DNA of 64,000 nt from Acidobacteriota bacterium (GTDB taxonomy: Bacteria > Acidobacteriota > Vicinamibacteria > Vicinamibacterales > CAVVIG01): assembly GCA_018268955.1 (NCBI GenBank), contig JAFDVO010000004.1, positions 62,001 through 126,000 on the forward strand, given 5' to 3'. A model generated the notes under the pieces. The model had not been told where the DNA came from, made no database searches, and saw only the letters and a list, made by a program, of their open reading frames with translations. The position numbers were made by a program, and so were the translations under genes. Shown here piece after piece: positions 1 to 7,582 of the stretch. Position 1 is the stretch's first letter; each line of letters starts with the position of its first letter.

Positions 1-1241
1 AGTTCGCGGCAGAGCGTCTGCAGATCGACCTGGTGCCCCTGGAACCGCATGGCCGCCGTGCGGGAGACAACGCGGAGGCCGCGGACCTGGCCGAAGGCGG
101 TCACCAGTTCCTCCGCGAGCCCTTCGCTGAAGTAGTCCAGCTCGGCGTCAGGCCCGACATTGGAAAACGGGAGCACCAGGATCGAAGGCAGGTCTCGCGC
201 CGGCGAGGCCTGCAGCGCGAACGACTCGGCCTGCACGCCAAGGTTCATCGAACGGACCAGCGCATCCTGCATGGCGCCCGCGCTCCTGAACCTCCGTGCG
301 GGATCGCGCTCGATCGCCCGGCAGATCACCTGCACGAACGCGTCGGGCAGGTCGGGACGCAGGTCGGCCAGCGGACGCGACGCGCGCTGATGGTGGCCCT
401 CACGGATCTCCTCGATGGAGCGTCCTTCGATCGGAAAGCGTCGGCTGACCAGGTTGAACAGGAGCACGCCGAGGCTGTAGACGTCGCTCGCCACCGACGC
501 CGCACCACCCTCGAAGATCTCGGGGGCGAGATACAGCGGCGTGCCGGTCATGGTGCGCGTGAACGATGCCCGATCGTTGAGGTTGCCGACACCGCCGAAA
601 TCCATGAGGACGACCCGACCGCCCACCGCGCGCATGACGTTCTGCGTCTTGATGTCGCGATGGACCAGCCCGGCGCGATGTACGGCCGCCACGGCGCCGC
701 ACAGGTCGAACCCGATCAGCGCCGCCTCGCTGGCGCTGAACACGCCGCGTTCGTCGAGCGCCGCCTTGAGCGTCAGCCCCTCGATGAACTCCATCGACAG
801 GCCGATGGCGTCGTCATGTTCGTCGATGCCGTGGATGCGCACCACGTTGGGATGCGTGACGCGGGCGAGCAGGCGCCCCTCCTGCAGCACCGCCTCGATC
901 GGCGCGACGTCACCCCGCCGGTGCAGCACCTTCAGCGCCACTTCACGCTCGAGCCCGCGGTCCCAGGCGAGGTAGACCGTCGCGAAGGAGCCGCGACCGA
1001 TCTCGCGCCGGATCTCGAGCGGTCCCCACTGGCTGCCCGGAGCCAGGCCGGGTGGACGCGGCGCAGGTCGATGCCCCTCGGTCCGTGACGCGACGATGGC
1101 GGCGATGGCCCTCAGTTCACGGATGATCGACGAGTCGTCTGGCGAAGCATCCGCGGCGGCACGGTCCCAGTCGACCGAACCGGAGTCGGCCACGGCCGCA
1201 GCGAGGTCCAGGAGGTCCGGGTCGTCGTCAGGGATGGCCAT
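1..1241 (-). CDS. Serine/threonine protein kinase with TolB-like domain (C-terminus beyond window)
   Basis: Cytoplasmic Hanks-type kinase that phosphorylates Ser/Thr on unknown partners. Seen in the translation from the ATG at 1241: glycine loop IGRGSFATVYLAWD (residues 81-94), catalytic Lys in VALKVL (K104), HRDIKTQN (H194-N201), DFG (214-216) and APE (239-241), so every key kinase residue is present. After the kinase domain, at about residue 350, the stretch beginning ILVLPFSNVG and continuing DYFSEGLAEEL matches the TolB/FlgO-like domain that acidobacterial kinases often carry before TPR repeats. The frame is still open at position 1, so the remainder, probably TPRs, lies outside. No transmembrane segment is visible in the part present. 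It diverges from the DUF2235 gene; the 155-base gap must hold both promoters. Family assignment is firm; its signal and targets are unknown. Confidence 0.93.
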   Translation of the reverse strand, partial: MAIPDDDPDLLDLAAAVADSGSVDWDRAAADASPDDSSIIRELRAIAAIVASRTEGHRPAPRPPGLAPGSQWGPLEIRREIGRGSFATVYLAWDRGLEREVALKVLHRRGDVAPIEAVLQEGRLLARVTHPNVVRIHGIDEHDDAIGLSMEFIEGLTLKAALDERGVFSASEAALIGFDLCGAVAAVHRAGLVHRDIKTQNVMRAVGGRVVLMDFGGVGNLNDRASFTRTMTGTPLYLAPEIFEGGAASVASDVYSLGVLLFNLVSRRFPIEGRSIEEIREGHHQRASRPLADLRPDLPDAFVQVICRAIERDPARRFRSAGAMQDALVRSMNLGVQAESFALQASPARDLPSILVLPFSNVGPDAELDYFSEGLAEELVTAFGQVRGLRVVSRTAAMRFQGHQVDLQTLCRE

Positions 1242-1396
1242 GGTCCGATAATCTACCCTCTGGCTCGGCCGTGCGTGCGCATTTCGTGTGGCCGACGTTC
1301 TGTTCCGATGGACACCGGCTCGCATGTGGCCGGACGAAGCGACGTAGCATTGAGAGCCGCGCGACCGCGGCAGCACGATCCTGAGGAGATCCCAGC

Positions 1397-2587
1397 ATGG
1401 CGCTCTATGCCTTCGACGGCACCTGGAACGAAGCGAAGACGACCGAAGACCCGCGATACGAGAACACCAACGTGGTCCGGTTCTACAACGCGTACTCGCA
1501 GCGAACGCCTCCAGGCAGCAACTTCTATGTGGCTGGCGTCGGCACCCGCTACGACACGCTGGGCCGTGTGCTCGGTGGCGCGTTCGGGCTCGGTGAGCTC
1601 TCCCGCATCAAGGAAGGCTTCGACCACCTGTGTCGTCGCTGGGCCGCGGGCGATACCACCATCGACGTCGTCGGATTCAGCCGGGGCGCGGCGACGACGC
1701 TGGACTTCTGCCATTACCTGCAGGAGCGCGGTATCCGGCACCCGGAGACGGGAGAGATGCTCGACGCGGATCCGCAGATCCGCTTCCTCGGCGTGTGGGA
1801 TACCGTGGCGGCCTTCGGCCTCGGGAACCTGGGCAACGAGGTCCTCAACTTCGGCCATCACCTGACGCTGCCGCAGAAGAACCTGAAGTACTGCTTCCAC
1901 GCGCTGGCGCTGGACGAGCGTCGGCTCTCCTTCCTGCCCACGCGGCTGCCTGGCGCCTGCGAGGTCTGGTTCCGCGGGGTCCACTCCGACATCGGAGGCG
2001 GCAACGGCAACCGTGGGCTGAACGACATCACGCTGCGCTGGATGTTCCGCAAGGCGCAGGCCTCTGGTCTGCCCATCGAGGATGCCGACGTGGCCGTGCT
2101 CGCGCCGCAGGTGGTCGAGCCGAAGCCCGCGAAGGATCTTCCGGTCTGCGTGCGTGCGATTGCGTCAACGGATCGGCGCCACTACACGGTCGCGCCGGCG
2201 GCCGAGTGGACCAACCCGCCCGCTACCTGCCCTGTCGAAGACGAACCGGCTGAGAAGCACGCGTCCGAAATCGGCGAGTCGGGGATCGAGCTGCTGCCGG
2301 TGGAGGTCCGCCGCCGGATGGCCGCCATGTGGGAAGCCGCCGATACGGTCGCCCGGGATCGCGGGTTCGACCTCGAGCATGTCCGCGCCTGGCTGCTGAA
2401 CCTGATCGAGGGTCGCGTCATCCTCGTCACGACCGACGCGCAGCTCACGCTCGCGCGCGCCAACATGGGCCGGCTGATTGCCGTCGCGACCGACAACGCC
2501 AGGCGGCGCGACTTCCGGGTGTTGACCGACTTCTTCCTCAACGAGGCGCTCTTCAGCCTGCCCCATCTGTATCCACTGACGGACTGA
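1397..2587 (+). CDS. DUF2235 alpha/beta-hydrolase (Tle1-like phospholipase fold)
   Basis: A 396-residue protein beginning MALYAFDGTWNE, the typical start of DUF2235, a serine-hydrolase family that includes type VI secretion phospholipase effectors (Tle1) as well as many housekeeping-context proteins. The nucleophile elbow is GFSRGA with Ser95, followed by the hydrophobic helix expected after it. FDGTW (6-10) and GVWDTVAAFG (near 136) are further conserved blocks. No signal peptide or membrane segment is visible, and no VgrG, PAAR or immunity-like gene lies next to it, so an effector role is not supported here. An unspecific lipase/esterase activity is the safe inference. A purine-rich GAGGAGATCC lies just upstream of the ATG. 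It is followed by a repeat-rich gap and a convergent operon. Confidence 0.85.
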   Translation: MALYAFDGTWNEAKTTEDPRYENTNVVRFYNAYSQRTPPGSNFYVAGVGTRYDTLGRVLGGAFGLGELSRIKEGFDHLCRRWAAGDTTIDVVGFSRGAATTLDFCHYLQERGIRHPETGEMLDADPQIRFLGVWDTVAAFGLGNLGNEVLNFGHHLTLPQKNLKYCFHALALDERRLSFLPTRLPGACEVWFRGVHSDIGGGNGNRGLNDITLRWMFRKAQASGLPIEDADVAVLAPQVVEPKPAKDLPVCVRAIASTDRRHYTVAPAAEWTNPPATCPVEDEPAEKHASEIGESGIELLPVEVRRRMAAMWEAADTVARDRGFDLEHVRAWLLNLIEGRVILVTTDAQLTLARANMGRLIAVATDNARRRDFRVLTDFFLNEALFSLPHLYPLTD

Positions 2588-2636
2588 GGGAGGGCTCGGG
2601 ACACTGAGGACTCGGCACCCGGCGGCGACGGGACTG

Positions 2637-2690
2637 CCGCATTTCCGCGTTTCGGCTTCCGCGTTTCCGCGTTCAGCGGTTCCGCGTTAG
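2637..2690. repeat. Short tandem array, period about 7 (TTCCGCG-like unit)
   Basis: Between two convergent stop codons the sequence cycles through degenerate copies of TTCCGCG / TTTCCGC. The phase slips once or twice. Just before it (about 2594-2622) another run of GGACTCG-like heptamers is visible. It resembles the longer heptamer arrays at 58580 and 59901. Confidence 0.6.
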
Positions 2691-4153
2691 AGCGTCTTGA
2701 GGTACTCGAGGAGCGCGCGCTTCTCGTCGGGGCCGAGCGTCGTGCCGTATGTGTGCCCGACGTTGCTGTTTCCAGGCTGGCTCACGTCGAAGGGCGTGCC
2801 GACCCGTCGCGCGTCTGCGGTGTCGCTCACGAACCCGACGTGTTCCGCGTCGAAGAGGTCCAGCCCGCGCCAGAACTGGCGTGGGCGGCGCTCCGCCGGT
2901 TCGAGCAGCGCGGCGAGCGTCGGAACGGAGCCGTTGTGCAGGTAGGGGGCGGTCAGCCAGATGCCGTCGAGCGGCACTGACGTGTAGCCGTTCGTCTTGC
3001 GGAAGCCGGTGAACCTCCACGAGTAGCCGTTGCCGTACTGGTTGTAGGCGCTGACGGCGCCGTCGGTCCACATGTCGAGCCGGTGACGGTCGGTCCCGAT
3101 CTCCTCGAGCGGAATCACCGCGCCGAAGCGCTTGCCCTCTGGAGCGTGGCACTCGGCGCAGTGGGTCACATAGATCGGCGCCCCGGCATCAGCGAGCGTT
3201 TTATCAACCGGTAGCGGATACCGTGGCGCGTCGAGCTGGCCAATGTAGTTCATGACACGCCGGAGGCTCGACATGCGCCTCGGGTCGGTCTGGTCCCACT
3301 TCGCAAAGTCGCGCTCCATCCACCTTCGGGTCGCTCCATCACCAAGCGCAGACGACTGCACCACTTCACGGAGCGAGGTGCTCAGGCCGTCCCAGTGATA
3401 GGCGGTGCCATCGCGGCGGGCGAGGTTCCAGAGCGGCATCATGTCGGAGTTGCCAATGGTCTGATCCACGGGCTGTCGCAGGATGCCGAACTTCACCGGG
3501 TTGAACGGGTCGATCCGGCCGCGGCCCCAGTCGGGCCGGGCGTGCATCCAGGCATCCTGATCGCGCAGCCGCAGAAGAGCGCGACGGGTGCCTGGGACGA
3601 TCGCGAACCGGTACAGCAGGCGGTCGACGGCTGACAGGCGCGTGTTCTTCGCGATTTCGGCGAGCAGTGTGCTCGCGGTGAAGCGCGGGTCCTCGGCACA
3701 GCGGATAAGGAACCGCAGGTACTCCTGCTCTCCCGTCTGGTGGGACGCGGCGGCAGGATAGATGGTCGGGATGTCATCCGCGTGCGCCCTGAAGCTCGCC
3801 GCGTGGCACATCGCACAGTTGATGCCGACGCGCGGGAAGCCGACGGTGACTTTCGAGAGCCCGATCGGCATCTCGTGACCGTCTCGTGCCAGGACACCGA
3901 TCGACGCATAGCCGCCGGGGCCGGGCAGGTACTCCGGGAAGACACGCGGAAGCACGAGCCAGATCCAGTACGGAATGCCCTGCTCGGCTTCGGTCCCGAC
4001 CGATCCGTAGAGGAAGTGCTCCTCGTCGGACGTGAAGAACGGCGCGGGCTGCTCCCGGAAGAACTGCGTCCAGACAAACACGCCCGCGACGACGAGCAGC
4101 CCCCCGATCGCGACAAGCAGGCGTCGGCGATCGATCCCGCCAGGCACGCGCAT
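2687..4153 (-). CDS. Membrane-anchored diheme c-type cytochrome (RoxA / di-haem peroxidase-like)
   Basis: A 488-residue protein with an N-terminal membrane anchor (about 10-29) and two c-heme sites: CAMCH (C113, C116, H117) and CAECH (C332, C335, H336). The C-terminal part carries TDRHRLDMW, YLHNGSVPTL and the closing GPDEKRALLEYLKTL, a layout shared with RoxA-type rubber oxygenases and diheme cytochrome c peroxidase/MauG relatives. The globular part should face the periplasm. The start used is the ATG at 4153, whose A is also the last base of the preceding gene's TGA (TGATG), so translation is coupled. It is a paralogue of the 4608-6104 protein; both share WGRGR.D.FNP and the YLHNGSVPTL block. 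Substrate is unknown; the neighbouring Old-Yellow-Enzyme and GMC genes suggest oxidation of a lipid, terpenoid or aromatic compound (inference). Confidence 0.85.
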   Translation of the reverse strand: MRVPGGIDRRRLLVAIGGLLVVAGVFVWTQFFREQPAPFFTSDEEHFLYGSVGTEAEQGIPYWIWLVLPRVFPEYLPGPGGYASIGVLARDGHEMPIGLSKVTVGFPRVGINCAMCHAASFRAHADDIPTIYPAAASHQTGEQEYLRFLIRCAEDPRFTASTLLAEIAKNTRLSAVDRLLYRFAIVPGTRRALLRLRDQDAWMHARPDWGRGRIDPFNPVKFGILRQPVDQTIGNSDMMPLWNLARRDGTAYHWDGLSTSLREVVQSSALGDGATRRWMERDFAKWDQTDPRRMSSLRRVMNYIGQLDAPRYPLPVDKTLADAGAPIYVTHCAECHAPEGKRFGAVIPLEEIGTDRHRLDMWTDGAVSAYNQYGNGYSWRFTGFRKTNGYTSVPLDGIWLTAPYLHNGSVPTLAALLEPAERRPRQFWRGLDLFDAEHVGFVSDTADARRVGTPFDVSQPGNSNVGHTYGTTLGPDEKRALLEYLKTL

Positions 4154-4605
4154 CACAACCTCCAGGGAGACTCGTAGGGGGTCGGCTTGAGACCGCGCGC
4201 TGCCGACGGCGACGCGATGGATGCAAGCAGCGCTGCCTCTGGAACGAAGAACGTGAGATCGAAGTAGCCGAACAGGTGGTACTCGCGCGGCTGGAGCCCA
4301 ACGAAGAAGGCCACGCCGGCGAGGTGCGCCAGCACCGCCAGCCACGCCACCGCGCGGTGCCGCTGCGGGTCGACGGCAGCCGGAATGTAGAAGGCGCTGA
4401 GCAGGACGAGCAGCAGCGCCGAGAACTGCGTCCACACGATGGGGACGGTGATCGGCAGACGGCTCCAGGCCAGCATGCGTGCGGGCATCAGCAGCGTGGG
4501 CAGCGCCATTCCGAGGTTGGCGAGGATACCGAGCCACATCACACGCGAGAACCACCGCGTGAGGTGGGACACGTCGATCGCGACGGCAACAGGCTCCTGA
4601 GTCAT
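4153..4605 (-). CDS. Small four-helix membrane protein of the cytochrome operon
   Basis: A 150-residue protein with about four hydrophobic segments: WLGILANLGMALPTLLMPARM, the VWTQFSALLLVLLSAFYIP stretch, AVAWLAVLAHLAGVAFFVGL, and a fourth in FGYFDLTFFVPEAALLASI. I recognise no named family. It is sandwiched between two paralogous diheme cytochromes: its ATG is two bases after the upstream stop and its TGA shares a base with the downstream ATG. This strict coupling suggests equimolar production with the cytochromes, for example as a membrane anchor or quinone-side partner (inference). No heme-ligand pattern is obvious, so I do not call it a cytochrome b. Confidence 0.75.
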   Translation of the reverse strand: MTQEPVAVAIDVSHLTRWFSRVMWLGILANLGMALPTLLMPARMLAWSRLPITVPIVWTQFSALLLVLLSAFYIPAAVDPQRHRAVAWLAVLAHLAGVAFFVGLQPREYHLFGYFDLTFFVPEAALLASIASPSAARGLKPTPYESPWRL

Positions 4606-4607
4606 GG

Positions 4608-6104
4608 TCAGAACGTCTTCATGTATTCGACGATGGCGCGCTTGTCGTCGGGGGAGAGAGCGGTGCCGTACCTGTGACCACCGTTCCCGTTCCCGGGCAC
4701 GCGCGTGTCAAAGGGTGTAAACAGCTGGCCATTTGCCGCGGGCACGTCGGTCACAAACCCGACCTTCTCCCGATCGAACAGGTCGTACCCGCGGTAGAAC
4801 GTGACCGGCCGGCTCTCCGGCGCGTCGAGCAGGTCGCGCAGCGTCGGCACCGAGCCGTTGTGCAGGTACGGCGCTCGAAGCCAGATGCCATCGAGCGGGT
4901 GGTTCGCGTACCCGTTCGTCTTCCGAAAGTGAGTGAAGCGGTAGGGGGAATCCGGGTAGAGGCCGTACTGGTTCATCGCGAACGTCAGCGTGTAGGAGTC
5001 CAGCCGGTGCCGATCGGTCGCGATGTCGGCAATCGGCACGACCGTGCCGATCCGAGCCCCTGACACAACGCCGTCGCGGAAGCGGTGATCGCCGTGGCAC
5101 ACGGCGCAGTGGGTGGCGTACAGCGGGGCTCCCTGCGCGGCGCGCGCCGCGTCGATCGGGTAGGGATAGGCCGGCGGCGGGAGTGTCCAGATCCAGTCGC
5201 GCACCCGCTTCAGGTTCGGGTGATCCACAGTGACCGGTGTCACGCCGGCCCCGAGTGACGCGCTGAGGTTGCGCTCGTCCACCGAGTCGTTGTCACCGTC
5301 CCAGTGCAGGTGCATGCCCTGACGTGGTTTCTGGTTCCAGATCGATGGGAAGTCCGATGCGCCGATCAGCTCGGAACCAGGCAGTTTCGTGAGGTCCCAG
5401 TTGAACTGGATCGCCTTGTAGGGGTTGAACGTGTCGACCCGGCCCCGTCCCCACCGTGGCAGCGAGGGTGCCAGGATCGGCGCCATCCGGTTCCGCAGGT
5501 TCAGCGTCTGCAGCTTCAGCCGATCGATCAGCCCGGTGCGCATCAGCACGCGCTCGAAGAGCGAGGGACCACCGCGTGCGGGATAGCGGCCACGCACGGC
5601 ATCGGCGGTGAGCCGGTTGTCGAGCGTGCAGTCGAGGACGAACTGGACGAACGCCTGCAGGTCCAGAGTCTGCGCCGGCATGCCGAGCACAATCCGGGGT
5701 GCGCCATCGGGCGTGTCGCGGACGGTGGACGTGTGGCACACCGCGCAGTTCAGGCCGACGTGGTCCACGCCGAACCGGCGCCGTCGCGAGATGCCGACCG
5801 GCAGGTCCTTCCCCGGCTCGGTGACGAACCCGAAGGTCGCGTAGCCACCGGGCAGTCTGTCGGCGCACACGCTGGGCAACGCCCTGAACACCCAGTACGG
5901 CGGCAGCACGCCGCCGATCGGTGCCAGCAGTGAGCCTCCAGGCTCGCTCCCGATCGAGCCGTACTTGAAGTGCTCCTGGATGTCCTCATACAGCACGGGG
6001 CTGTCGCTGTTGATCGAGACCAGGATCCACAGCACGAGGACGGCACCGGCAGCCACGGACACCAGAAGTGCCCATCGCAGCCATGGGCGGAGCCGCGCCA
6101 GCAT
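4608..6104 (-). CDS. Membrane-anchored diheme c-type cytochrome (RoxA / di-haem peroxidase-like), paralogue
   Basis: A 498-residue protein with a membrane anchor at about 10-30 and c-heme sites CAVCH (C120, C123, H124) and CAVCH (C333, C336, H337). Landmarks are WGRGRVDTFNPYK (about 218-230), TDRHRLDSY and YLHNGSVPTL near the C-terminus. The same architecture as the 2687-4153 protein indicates an old duplication kept within one operon. The start ATG at 6104 overlaps the TGA of the flavin reductase gene by one base (TGATG). A periplasmic electron-transfer or oxygenase role follows from the heme sites and anchor; the substrate cannot be read from sequence. Confidence 0.85.
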   Translation of the reverse strand: MLARLRPWLRWALLVSVAAGAVLVLWILVSINSDSPVLYEDIQEHFKYGSIGSEPGGSLLAPIGGVLPPYWVFRALPSVCADRLPGGYATFGFVTEPGKDLPVGISRRRRFGVDHVGLNCAVCHTSTVRDTPDGAPRIVLGMPAQTLDLQAFVQFVLDCTLDNRLTADAVRGRYPARGGPSLFERVLMRTGLIDRLKLQTLNLRNRMAPILAPSLPRWGRGRVDTFNPYKAIQFNWDLTKLPGSELIGASDFPSIWNQKPRQGMHLHWDGDNDSVDERNLSASLGAGVTPVTVDHPNLKRVRDWIWTLPPPAYPYPIDAARAAQGAPLYATHCAVCHGDHRFRDGVVSGARIGTVVPIADIATDRHRLDSYTLTFAMNQYGLYPDSPYRFTHFRKTNGYANHPLDGIWLRAPYLHNGSVPTLRDLLDAPESRPVTFYRGYDLFDREKVGFVTDVPAANGQLFTPFDTRVPGNGNGGHRYGTALSPDDKRAIVEYMKTF

Positions 6105-7429
6105 CAGGCAAAGGGCTGCGGCCGATAGACCGACAGCACTTCCTCCAGCATCGCTTCACGACTCGGAAACCGGCTCTCCTCGTAGCAGCCGAGCGGGTGC
6201 TCGACGACATGCACCAGGCACTTGTTGCAGTAAGTGCAGGGGCGCTCTGCGCGGTCGCGCCCGGCGGCGAACTGGTGGACCAGGTCATTGTTGGCGACGA
6301 GGGGGCGCGCGATGCTCACCGCGTCGCACTGCCCTGCCTGGATGGCGCGGCGAATGACCGACGCGGTCTGGAAGCCGCCCGTGCAGATGACCGGCACGTC
6401 GACCGCTTCCTTGATCACCGCCGCATCCGGCAGGGTGAGCCCTTCGATCGCCGCGGGGTCGACTCCGGCGTCGAGCCACGCCTTGCGGAAGATGTCACCC
6501 GTCACGTCGTTGTGGAACAGCAGCAGGTTCCGGAACGTGTTCGTGCCGCTCGACGCAAGCTGCTCGTAGGTGTGCGACAGCAGGTCCACGTCCAGGTCGC
6601 TGCCCGCCGGATTGCGTGGATGTGGGAACGAGCTGCCGGTGGAGACGTGAATGGCGTCGACGCCAGCCTCCACCAGCCACCGGCAGACCTGTGCCGACTC
6701 GGACACCGTATTGCCGGGGCCCTCGAACTTCGTGAAGAGCAGCGCGTTGTTGAACTCGGTGGCACTGATCTTCATCTGCAGGTGGAAGTCCCGCCCGACC
6801 CGCGTGCGGATGGCCCGGACGATCTCCAGCACGAAGCGCGCACGGTTCTCGAGCGGGCCGCCATACTCATCCTGCCGGTCATTGATGGCCGAGCTGAGGA
6901 ACTGGGTGATGAGGTAGCCGTTGGCGCCATGCAGTTCGACGCCGTCCAGCCCTGCGTCACGTGCGCGGCGCGCCCCTTCGGCAAACGCGGAGACGACCTC
7001 CCGGATGTCCCCGATGGTCATCCGGTCGCATTCGAAACCGTGGAGCGGATCCTTCTTGCTCGTCGAGCTCTGGCCCCGGGGGAACTGCAGGTCCGGCACG
7101 TCCCGCTGCCGGCCACCGTGGCTCAGCTGCAGGATGAACCGGCAGTCGTGTTCGTGGACCGCCTGGCCGAGGGCACGCCAGAACGGGATGCGATCGTCTG
7201 CGTGAATCGTCGCGTAATTGGGGATAATCCGCCCGCGGGGGTGCACCGGGACGAAGGACGAGATGATGGCGCCCACCCCGCCGCGCGCGAACTTCGTTTC
7301 CCAGTTGATGCGGGTCTGCGTCCCCGTGCCGTCGTAGTTGTCGAATCGTCCGGAGATGTTCGACCGGACGATGCGGTTCTTGACGGTCAGGTTGCGAAAC
7401 TGCAACGGCTCGAACAGCACATCACCCAT
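6104..7429 (-). CDS. Old-Yellow-Enzyme family NADH:flavin oxidoreductase with Fe-S motif
   Basis: A 441-residue FMN TIM-barrel enzyme of the OYE / 2,4-dienoyl-CoA reductase group. Seen: HGANGYL (167-173) with the substrate-binding His/Asn pair, SSAINDRQDEYGGPLENR (179-196), and the phosphate-binding CTGGF and SIARPL blocks. A C-terminal set of cysteines C398, C401, C404 and C415 (CTYCNKC followed by GC) matches the 4Fe-4S ligands of dienoyl-CoA-reductase-like members, although the usual extra NAD(P)/FAD domains are absent. It is expected to be cytosolic and to reduce an activated C=C bond. First gene of a four-gene coupled operon with the diheme cytochromes and divergent from the 7583 cytochrome lipoprotein. 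Confidence 0.9.
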   Translation of the reverse strand: MGDVLFEPLQFRNLTVKNRIVRSNISGRFDNYDGTGTQTRINWETKFARGGVGAIISSFVPVHPRGRIIPNYATIHADDRIPFWRALGQAVHEHDCRFILQLSHGGRQRDVPDLQFPRGQSSTSKKDPLHGFECDRMTIGDIREVVSAFAEGARRARDAGLDGVELHGANGYLITQFLSSAINDRQDEYGGPLENRARFVLEIVRAIRTRVGRDFHLQMKISATEFNNALLFTKFEGPGNTVSESAQVCRWLVEAGVDAIHVSTGSSFPHPRNPAGSDLDVDLLSHTYEQLASSGTNTFRNLLLFHNDVTGDIFRKAWLDAGVDPAAIEGLTLPDAAVIKEAVDVPVICTGGFQTASVIRRAIQAGQCDAVSIARPLVANNDLVHQFAAGRDRAERPCTYCNKCLVHVVEHPLGCYEESRFPSREAMLEEVLSVYRPQPFA

Positions 7430-7582
7430 GGACGTCCTCGCTCGCGGGCACCGACGCCTGATGCGCCGTGCTGGATCAAAACGCGCGATGGTCCAGGAAC
7501 GAACACGCGGGCGTGCTCATGTTCCCTTTCGGGGGCTCCGTCGTTTCACCTGCGGGAGCGTACATCCGATGGCGGTGAGCAG

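Noticed and set aside
33-1088. Long open frame on the plus strand over the kinase
   Set aside because: It is antisense to an intact kinase with all catalytic motifs; the antisense product is Arg/His-rich with no domain, as expected from a GC-rich shadow.
1397-2587. Type VI secretion phospholipase effector
   Set aside because: DUF2235 is present but no VgrG, PAAR or immunity gene is adjacent, so only a generic hydrolase is supported.
4153-4605. Cytochrome b or quinone oxidase subunit
   Set aside because: Four helices are visible but no paired His ligands or quinone motifs; left as an unknown membrane protein.
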